The position numbers were made by a program, and so were the translations under genes. A stretch of DNA of 64,000 nt. Source: Astropecten irregularis. Taxonomy: Eukaryota; Echinodermata; Asteroidea; Paxillosida; Astropectinidae. The notes under the pieces were generated by a model, which ran no database searches, was not told where the DNA came from, and saw only the letters and a program-made list of their open reading frames with translations. The stretch lies in assembly GCA_963971285.1 (NCBI GenBank), contig OZ020250.1:17884783-17948782 (forward strand), read 5' to 3'. How positions within the stretch are numbered: the first letter of the stretch is position 1; each line of letters starts with the position of its first letter. This document shows, piece after piece, positions 59,801-64,000 of the stretch.

Positions 59801-61027
59801 TACTATCTAGAAACTGAAATTTGAAAATCTGAAAACAAAGTCGTTTTGGAATGCTACTTTTGGTTGTTTAACATGGAGGTCTGTGGGATATCACAGGCCA
59901 CAGAGGTCATGGACTTGGACCTAGTGCACCCATCAACATTTAGATAAGTGGCTATAGCTGGCTCTGCCCTCAGCCAAATTAGCTTGTACCTAGGGCATTA
60001 TTATAGTGCCAATTTCAGCTCTGCCAAAGAACAACATTTGCTTAAAAGCACGAAAAATCTTCCTTGATCAAACAGGATTACCAACCAAATATCTAGATGT
60101 GATGTTTACTGCTTTCGACTTTTATATGGCCATATTGTTTGCTGAGCATTCACAAGGAGGTTTGGCTGGCATACTGATTTTAATTTACCATGGTTTTTGG
60201 TGCTAAAAGCAAATGCTGGTGTTTTTAAAAGCAGCTCTATGCAATTAGCCCCAGATCTGTTACTGGACATCTGTGATGGGCCAACTTAGCATGCAAAAAT
60301 TGCACCAAGAAAGAGATTTGTCTTTTTGTTCTTTCACAAGCAAATTTTAACTTTCAAGACACATTAACTCACTACCAATTTATGGTTAAAAATCAAGATA
60401 TAGAAATGCAGATTAACAATATTGAATAATAATGTATGCAACTTATTTTTCATGCATATAAACCCACTGGTAATCAACTAGCCATTTGCAATCTGATTAT
60501 TTTAATGAAGAAATAAGAGGTTGTAATGAAATTGAATTAAGATCTTGAAGTAGGCCTAAGACTCAACAGGTGGCAACCGGACACCGTCACAACAGTAAAA
60601 GTACAAACTTGATGGCCTACCTTCCAAATGCAAAAATCTCAAAGTTGATATTGCCAGAGTTGTTCCTCTGTTGGGTGATCTGGTGCATGTCTAAAAGAGT
60701 GGTGTCATAATTCAAAGGCTCAAAATGATGGATGAACTTGCTCAAGGGTGTTCCTGCACAAAATCGGAAATGACAAAAAAATATTGTAATTGTCAGAACA
60801 CACACTGACATGACTGACACAGCCACAACCTGACAACTGCTGCACAAGTTTCGGTTTTAGCTCCGACTCCGAGTTCTAAATACTTCAGTAACTTCGAAGA
60901 TGTCAAAACATAACCAGTATGTAAACACTACATACTCACCATCTTTGTTGTCGATCTCGCAGACGACTGGGTACAGAAATAGAAGAATTAAAACATCCAC
61001 GAGTGCGACACGAAGATGGAAATCCAT
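47714..61027 (-). CDS. ADAM10/Kuzbanian-like membrane metalloprotease, complete, 14 coding exons
   Basis: Exons in transcript order: 60940-61027, 60621-60753, 59486-59613, 57908-58453, 56825-57055, 56047-56201, 55391-55556, 54482-54638, 53208-53323, 51269-51435, 50333-50408, 49464-49584, 48345-48496, 47714-47835. All phases agree; 2358 nt, 785 aa (human ADAM10 is 748). Order: signal peptide (1 to about 23); prodomain with TPLSKFIHHFEPLNYDTTLL (human [20 protein letters not shown]), FAFGRSFHLQL and TYHIEPAFRYF; a Cys near residue 200 as candidate cysteine switch; catalytic domain with GGVLGLAWMGYP, zinc motif HELGHGFGSEH at 418-428 and a Met-turn NYIMYSQ; disintegrin-like CGNGLIEQGEECDCG; Cys-rich region; one membrane helix at about 688-710; a tail of about 75 aa. 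ADAM10 sheds Notch, ligands and adhesion proteins. The prodomain and Cys-rich layout fit ADAM10 better than ADAM17. The tail and missing furin sites make a divergent ADAM10-like paralogue as likely as a strict orthologue, so no symbol is given. Confidence 0.88.
47919..48110. repeat. AGTTAGGAGGGCC family copy with a 57-bp-arm palindrome
   Basis: CAAATGCTTGGAGTTAGGAG through CGATCCTAGCAGGATCTTTC is mirrored after AGGCTG (arms end at 48040). TTGGCTGATGAGCAGTTTGC follows as in the other copies. Confidence 0.8.
48345..48496 (-). CDS. ADAM10-like exon 13 (membrane helix and tail)
   Basis: Residues 695-746. WYYIICGALSICLLSL completes the helix; then basic KRRFIQTNLRRICC, typical of the cytoplasmic side with possible palmitoylated cysteines. 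Confidence 0.85.
48540..49453. repeat. Minisatellite of about 31 bp, roughly 28 copies, in the ADAM10-like intron 12
   Basis: Unit TATACGTATGAAGCCTGTAT with GTGATTGATGATAGC. Length varies by 1-14 bases between copies, mostly around the TACGTA step. Confidence 0.9.
49464..49584 (-). CDS. ADAM10-like exon 12 (stalk and start of membrane helix)
   Basis: Residues 655-695. YCDLRGICVSTDTDLALDKL matches [20 protein letters not shown] of ADAM10. ALLFWMRMNW begins the membrane segment. Confidence 0.88.
49730..50086 (-). mobile_element. TTAA-flanked MITE family, copy 2
   Basis: Reverse orientation in an ADAM10-like intron: TTTAAAGGTTTTATCATACT to TATGCAATGCACCTTTAA, with the family interior. Confidence 0.7.
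50333..50408 (-). CDS. ADAM10-like exon 11
   Basis: Residues 630-655, VGDDCLPASSLGLTGAGGQV. A short exon of membrane-proximal type with a good acceptor (ggtacag) and phases that fit both sides. Confidence 0.78.
50680..50880. mobile_element. GGCTC-ended MITE family, copy 3
   Basis: CATATGCTGAAAATATAGG, CCAGAGAATCTACTTCCG and GACCGCAGCC follow the reverse complement of copy 2. Its end runs into the 12-bp minisatellite. Confidence 0.65.
50876..51213. repeat. GAGCCTGAGCCTGATC minisatellite
   Basis: About 22 units of 12-20 bases, built from GCCTGA and GATC, in the ADAM10-like intron 10. All frames stay open on the minus strand but carry no gene signal. Confidence 0.9.
51269..51435 (-). CDS. ADAM10-like exon 10 (Cys-rich)
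   Basis: Residues 574-629. KCPEPEALPDGSECDEG, then CLRGRCTLSACYDLRHQECF, then WSCQLCCQ, matching CPASDPKPNFTDC through CHVCCMKK of ADAM10. A second acceptor lies 5 bases upstream (51441). Confidence 0.88.
51820..51961 (+). mobile_element. GATTTCA-TACGA MITE family, copy 6
   Basis: GGGGTTGATTTCATGAAGCC to GGTGAAATCGACCCC with core GGGCTGCAATGCATCATATG. A second GATTTCAC-ended element abuts it directly. Confidence 0.75.
51962..52170. mobile_element. CCGATTTCACT-ended MITE
   Basis: AGCCGATTTCACTGATGC and GTTAGTGAAATCGGCCCC are inverted ends. Internal GCGATCATCACTAAAG pairs with TTTAGCAAAGTAGTGATC. Confidence 0.65.
52455..52722 (+). mobile_element. Retroelement 3' end with (AAT)n tail
   Basis: GGGTTTTCAGTCCTTGCCTG, GGGGTTTTCCTCCCACCTC and AGAAATAAATAATAATAAT. 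The layout (unique body then microsatellite tail) fits a non-LTR or SINE 3' end. The family is not named. Confidence 0.5.
53208..53323 (-). CDS. ADAM10-like exon 9 (Cys-rich)
   Basis: Residues 535-574. SPCCDEACHIVPASSHKHCF then TENECLTVSFCKYPL parallels [31 protein letters not shown]. The acceptor (ctgttacag) is good; the donor (GTTATA) is weak. The four downstream cysteines keep nearly the human spacing when this donor is joined to exon 10. Confidence 0.75.
53380..53792 (+). mobile_element. Non-LTR retroelement 3' end with (GAATT)n tail
   Basis: A/T-rich body, GGAAATAAATGTGAATTG, then five GAATT repeats. GGAGAGCCCCTTTGC at 53609 recurs as GGAGAGCCCCTTTCAC at 53843, so a second fragment follows. 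Confidence 0.5.
53835..54005 (+). mobile_element. Second fragment of the same retroelement type
   Basis: TTTGGAGAGCCCCTTTCACA, then TTCCTGAGAAATGAAATAAA, shared in part with the element just upstream. Confidence 0.45.
54125..54420 (-). mobile_element. TTAA-flanked MITE family, copy 3
   Basis: Reverse-oriented, shortened copy ending AAAGTATGATAGTACCTTAA. It lies 60 bp from coding exon 8 of the ADAM10-like gene. Confidence 0.65.
54482..54638 (-). CDS. ADAM10-like exon 8 (disintegrin-like domain)
   Basis: Residues 483-535. QYCGNGLIEQGEECDCG matches PICGNGMVEQGEECDCG of ADAM10, followed by DDCCTPMGGTGSDVECTLRR. Confidence 0.92.
54820..54895. mobile_element. Short GGCCAATTTCAT-ended MITE
   Basis: GGGCCAATTTCATAGAGCTG is mirrored by CAGCTCTATGAAATTGGCC with about 36 bases between. 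Confidence 0.7.
55184..55347. mobile_element. Pogo/Tigger-like MITE, copy 2
   Basis: TACAGTGGAACGGCACTAC and AACGAACACCGC, ending GACGTTCCACTGTA. Internal CTCCCAATTTTTGTGTACA is shared with copy 1. Confidence 0.7.
55391..55556 (-). CDS. ADAM10-like exon 7 (third zinc ligand and Met-turn)
   Basis: Residues 428-483. It begins HDPQTTTCTP (third zinc His) and contains GNYIMYSQAT, the Met-turn, then NNDKFSSCSRSQ, matching NNNKFSLCSIRN of ADAM10. It is not seen as a long frame but is fixed by its splice sites and phase. Confidence 0.9.
55593..55738. repeat. 73-bp tandem duplication
   Basis: AAAACATGTTTATCAATCTT through GATCGAAACACGTCAGGC occurs twice in a row with one mismatch, at the edge of an AGTTAGGAGGGCC-family copy. 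Confidence 0.9.
55660..55830. repeat. AGTTAGGAGGGCC family copy
   Basis: GATCGAAACACGTCAGGCCC, then CTCTAAGCATTTTATATT and GGCAGATGAGCAGTTTGCC. Confidence 0.6.
56047..56201 (-). CDS. ADAM10-like exon 6 (zinc-binding helix)
   Basis: Residues 376-427: SLNTAMVSLVNYDAYVPRSI, then SVMHELGHGFGSE. It carries the first two zinc histidines and the catalytic Glu (HELGH). A phase-0 intron separates it from the third zinc histidine. Confidence 0.94.
56825..57055 (-). CDS. ADAM10-like exon 5 (catalytic domain)
   Basis: Residues 299-376. YDFSAYCMGLAFTYRDFSGG, then VLGLAWMGYPDPKGPPGG, matches [28 protein letters not shown] of ADAM10. Confidence 0.92.
57115..57847. mobile_element. Large foldback element, 733 bp
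   Basis: AAAACGGCGCCCGGGGCAAG opens and GGGCGCCGTTTTCC closes. Inner pairs include GCTCCCCCTTAAAAGTGGC with its reverse, and TGAAGAGTGAAGCAAAAAAG with CTTTTTTGCTTCACTCTTCA. It sits in intron 4 of the ADAM10-like gene; no ORF. Confidence 0.85.
57908..58453 (-). CDS. ADAM10-like exon 4 (prodomain end and protease start)
   Basis: Residues 117-299. GDKHSSAHGHIVNDTFDGVI, TYHIEPAFRYF and FHSVIYRMVDV match the ADAM10 prodomain. HCQLC may hold the inhibitory Cys. TCLLHIVADHTFFQQ begins the protease domain. I find no R-x-x-R in between. The open frame extends upstream to 58601, but the acceptor gtcacag at 58454 marks the true edge. Confidence 0.9.
58522..58648. mobile_element. GC-rich foldback element, copy 2
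   Basis: GGGAGACTTTTAGAGAGTCG, then CAACAGCGCGTGCACGAGC, mirrored by GCACGTGTGCTGTTAACTC and GACTCTCCAAAAG. Central GCATGCTCGCAATTGCGCAA. It lies 68 bp upstream of exon 4 of the ADAM10-like gene. Confidence 0.75.
58786..58989. mobile_element. MITE with about 70-bp terminal inverted repeats
   Basis: CAACAAGC, GGAAATAAACGGAGGCCATT and AGCCCTTTCGAAGTATG at the left are mirrored at the right. Confidence 0.8.
59160..59402. repeat. Two G-homopolymer tracts with flanking direct repeat
   Basis: Runs of G at about 59168-59187 and 59356-59373, each next to a GGGGGGCTA motif. These may be hard to sequence or assemble. Confidence 0.7.
59486..59613 (-). CDS. ADAM10-like exon 3 (prodomain)
   Basis: Residues 74-117, starting SFHLQLSWYPSIIS and ending MYKGFVIG, parallel to HFNLRMKRDTSLFS and IYTGHIYG of ADAM10. 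Confidence 0.86.
59998..60252. mobile_element. Degenerate GGCCAATTTCA-type MITE
   Basis: Begins TGCCAATTTCAGCTCTG and ends CAGCTCTATGCAATTAGCCC. Interior is related to the family by TTTGCTTAAAAGCAC and its reverse. Confidence 0.5.
60621..60753 (-). CDS. ADAM10-like exon 2 (prodomain)
   Basis: Residues 30-74. GTPLSKFIHHFEPLNYDTTL aligns with the human ADAM10 pro-region. The basic RAKR found there in human is replaced by QQRNNSGN. Confidence 0.88.
60940..61027 (-). CDS. ADAM10-like exon 1 (signal peptide)
   Basis: Residues 1-29. MDFHLRVALVDVLILLFLY has a hydrophobic core ending VVC, a normal secretory signal. The start lies inside a small hairpin with another ATG upstream out of frame. Confidence 0.85.
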
Positions 61028-61200
61028 GACCGTGATTTACGGTCATGGAGACCGTGATTTAAGCGTTTGAGACGGGTCGAGAATTCGCTCAATTTTTGAC
61101 ACCACTCTTCTAGTCGGCCAACGTTTGCACCGTCCGACACACTTCCACGCCTCACCACCACGGAACTTTCCTACATTCTGTGCATTTTGACTCTCGTCAA
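61028..61200 (-). promoter_or_regulatory. Probable 5' leader and promoter of the ADAM10-like gene
   Basis: A CpG-enriched stretch directly upstream of the start codon with no TATA box. Start site not determined. Confidence 0.35.
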
Positions 61201-61531
61201 CCGTCCAAATTAAAACAATTTGGTTGGTAATAAATTACCCCCAAAATGGGTAAACATTAAAAACAAGTTAAGACTTGTTTCTCTAGATACAGGCCAAACA
61301 CGCATGCGCAAAACTTTTTTTACCCGACAGGCATTGCGAAAAGTTATACTTTTCGTTCGGCAGATTGGGGCTATGGCTTGAAATCAATCAACAATTATTT
61401 AGATTAAAGCCGTAGCCAAAACAATTCTAACACGGCTTCAGGCTCACATTTCTACGGTGGCTTAAAATAACCATCCATACTTCTAGAACAACACAAACAT
61501 TCATTCGATTAAGGTGATTAAACCATAATTA

Positions 61532-61917
61532 AAGGTAGGCCCTATCATGCTTTGGTAGCATACCGAAACAGAAATCTTCAAATATACCTATAACTTAAAG
61601 GGTATAAAGATGGTGATAGTAAAAACATACCGTTAAAATTTTTCTGCCTGAAATGCTGCATGCTCTCCAAAAAAAAGAGTAAAACAAGTGACCCAAATTA
61701 TTTTTGATCTTTTATTGTTTTAAAGATCACAAATTAAAAGAGAAAAGACTTCAGAAATACTGTGGCCGTTTTTCACTGTGTTTTTTTTTTCAAAATGTGG
61801 GCAATGTATGGGACTGGGAAATTTTCATAGATGACTGTTAGTGTATCTGTCTTGATATTTTTGCCTATAAATCTGCGTTTCCTTGACAAAAACCAAAGTA
61901 TGACATTACAATTAAGG
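61532..61917 (+). mobile_element. TTAA-flanked MITE family, copy 4
   Basis: ATTAAAGGTAGGCCCTATCA to CAAAGTATGACATTACAATT, with the internal GATCTTTTATTGTTTTAAAG hairpin. Upstream of the ADAM10-like gene. Confidence 0.75.
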
Positions 61918-63112
61918 GAAGGTTTGAATTTGAAAGGGTTTCATAAACAAAAATTTGAATAAAGTGAAAAAAAAAAAAAACAGGGGATGCCTCACATTAT
62001 TATCAATCCTTCATTTTTTAAATATCAATTTTGTATTTGGCTAAATAGTCAATTCTTCTGACGATCACTACTTCGATCAGGTTTGTAAATTTGGGATAGT
62101 CCAAACAAATAATTAAAATAACATTTAAGGTACTTCATTCCCTTTTTACTACTTATAAATCATAATGCATAATAGGAATTGATTCTCTCCAAATGTCTTT
62201 GACCAAGATTTTGATCAATTTACTTTGTCCAAAACCCTTAACAGTTCAAATGATCTTTTTCGTTTTCATTTCATTTATTATATCTCAGGTAAACAGCAGT
62301 ACAGTCAACATGATATTACATTCAAGACATTAACAGCAGCAACAAACATAAGAACAAAGAAACAGTAGAAACCAAGCACGATGAAGATTACCACGACATT
62401 TTATTGTACGGCTAAGATTTAAAAAATAAAGGAAGAAAAAGAAATCCATTACTTCTTTTTACAATTTTTTTTATTAACACTGCTGGAAATATTCATTTAC
62501 ATGTACATCAAGATAGAGAGCTGTGTTGCTAATTCGTAATAATAATAACATTCATTTGTCATCAGTCAATTTTCTCGCTCATACATGTAGTTACGGCTTA
62601 TAGCATGTATAGTGTCTATCACGCTTAAACACTGCAACCCTGCATGCTGGAAATAGCTACTAAACTTCCACAGTCTAGATGTCAAACATGTTTTGCAATA
62701 ATTATAATTACCAACACTTTACTGACCAAACATCTTGGATGGTTTACACTAAGCATACAGCAGGTAAGCACAAATTCCCTGCTTACCAGCTCTGAAAGTG
62801 AGTTTTTTACGGTGATCATAATTAAGTTAAAACTCAAGTAATTAAGTCCACGTACATGTCTTATACAATTATATTTACGTCTTGGACATGTGGAATCAAT
62901 AGTAACGTGCTAAAACAGAGTATAAGTCCATCTTCTTTGCAAGATGACCGAAAAATATAAAAATCATACAAATTAAACAAACAAACAAACAAACATACCA
63001 CATACACGGGTGTGTTGTTTTCATTGCCTCAATCCCCAGTCATATTTCAAATTTGTATGAGTGCATAATTATGTAAATTTTAGGGCATTTTTCAGTCAAG
63101 GATGTGCACGGT

Positions 63113-63503
63113 TTAAGGTACTAAGGTACTACTTTGGTAGTATACCAAAACAGAAATCTTCGCAGATTTACCTATAACTTACAGGGCAGCAGAGTATAAA
63201 GATGGTGATGGTAGAAACATACTGTACTGTTAAAATTGGTTATGCCTGAAATGCTGAATTTATCCAGAAAAGTGTAAAATAAAAAAAAAACCCAAAAGAC
63301 CCAGTTTTGACCTCGGAAATCAAAACTCCTGCATGTGAGCAGATTTGAAAATACAGTGAGAGTTTTCACTGTTTTCTAAAATAAGTTGCCACCGTATGGG
63401 ACTAGAAATTTCACAGATGACTGTTGTTGCATATCTGTCTTGATACGTCTGCCCATGAATCTCCATTTCTTCGACAAAAACCAAAGTATGAAATAACCTT
63501 TAA
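63113..63503 (+). mobile_element. TTAA-flanked MITE family, copy 5
   Basis: TTAAGGTACTAAGGTACTAC to AAGTATGAAATAACCTTTAA with the family interior (GGTGATGGTAGAAACATAC). Confidence 0.75.
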
Positions 63504-64000
63504 GAGCACATTCAGTCAAGCACATTCTTCACATTATGTTAACTATGGTTTGATGTATGAAAACTATGAACTGCAAAGTGAGTATACCATATTAATTGCA
63601 ATAAAATATTGCTATCAAATCCCAACAAATAGGCCCATACGGATGAATGAAATACAATTTAAAATACAATTATTTAAATGCAACACTACTTCACACTGAC
63701 ACACAGTAAATTGTAGTTCGTTGAGTAGTCGGCCATATAATTAGAAAAATTAGACAAATAGTTGAACAGTACTAAAAATGCAAAATTACAATAACTACCC
63801 AATGACGAATTTCAGTAGCCGAACAACCTTATGCCTGCATATTTCTTTTCATTTTATGGAATATTCATTGATTTCACTTTTATGTAAAATTAACTGGAAT
63901 ACCACTGGCACTTTGTGTCCTTGATAATACAAAAAAACAACCAAAAAAACCACAAAAATGTTTAAAAATCAAACATGTAAAAAAAAAACCCAATATAGGC

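Larger units (their letters stand above)
61028..64000. other. Region upstream of the ADAM10-like gene
   Basis: No supportable gene. Two TTAA-flanked MITEs (61532, 63113) and A/T-rich DNA. A fragment with GCCGTAGCC and CACGGCTTCAGGCTC at 61370-61460 resembles GGCTC-ended elements. Nothing else is recognised from 61.9 to 63.1 and 63.5 to 64.0 kb. Confidence 0.5.

Overview
This is a eukaryotic nuclear genome window: introns with GT/AG ends, dense tRNA-derived SINEs, MITE-like elements and minisatellites, and genes of animal centrosome and membrane-protease families. Protein similarity and intron structure point to an invertebrate deuterostome. An echinoderm or hemichordate is my best guess, but the species cannot be fixed from the sequence alone.

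Three protein-coding genes can be assembled by joining exons at GT/AG sites whose phases all agree. (1) About 1.0-5.3 kb, minus strand: the first three coding exons of a gene whose basic N-terminus resembles RALBP1 (RLIP76); its RhoGAP part would lie left of the window. (2) 7.0-45.9 kb, plus strand: a complete 25-coding-exon gene for a CEP152/Asterless-like centriole duplication scaffold, 2035 aa, with a 15.3-kb first coding intron. (3) 47.7-61.0 kb, minus strand: a complete 14-exon ADAM10/Kuzbanian-like membrane metalloprotease, 785 aa, with an intact zinc site, an unusually short tail and no furin site that I can find.

Genes 1 and 2 are head to head across a CpG-rich segment near 5.0-5.45 kb that carries two oppositely oriented YY1-type motifs and looks like a bidirectional promoter. 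Genes 2 and 3 are tail to tail with about 1.8 kb between their stop codons. In human, CEP152 and ADAM10 both lie on 15q21, so the adjacency may be a trace of old linkage.

The rest is intronic or intergenic DNA crowded with repeats: tRNA-derived SINEs (several as head-to-head foldbacks), at least eight families of short elements with terminal inverted repeats, a LINE 3' end, a 30-bp minisatellite (intron 3 of CEP152), a 24-bp minisatellite split by a nested pair of transposons (intron 4 of CEP152), and two minisatellites in ADAM10-like introns. The three genes act in separate processes (Ral/Rho signalling and endocytosis, centriole duplication, ectodomain shedding). Nothing in the window shows a new multi-gene system; the most unusual items are the repeat structures and the divergent features of the ADAM10-like protein.
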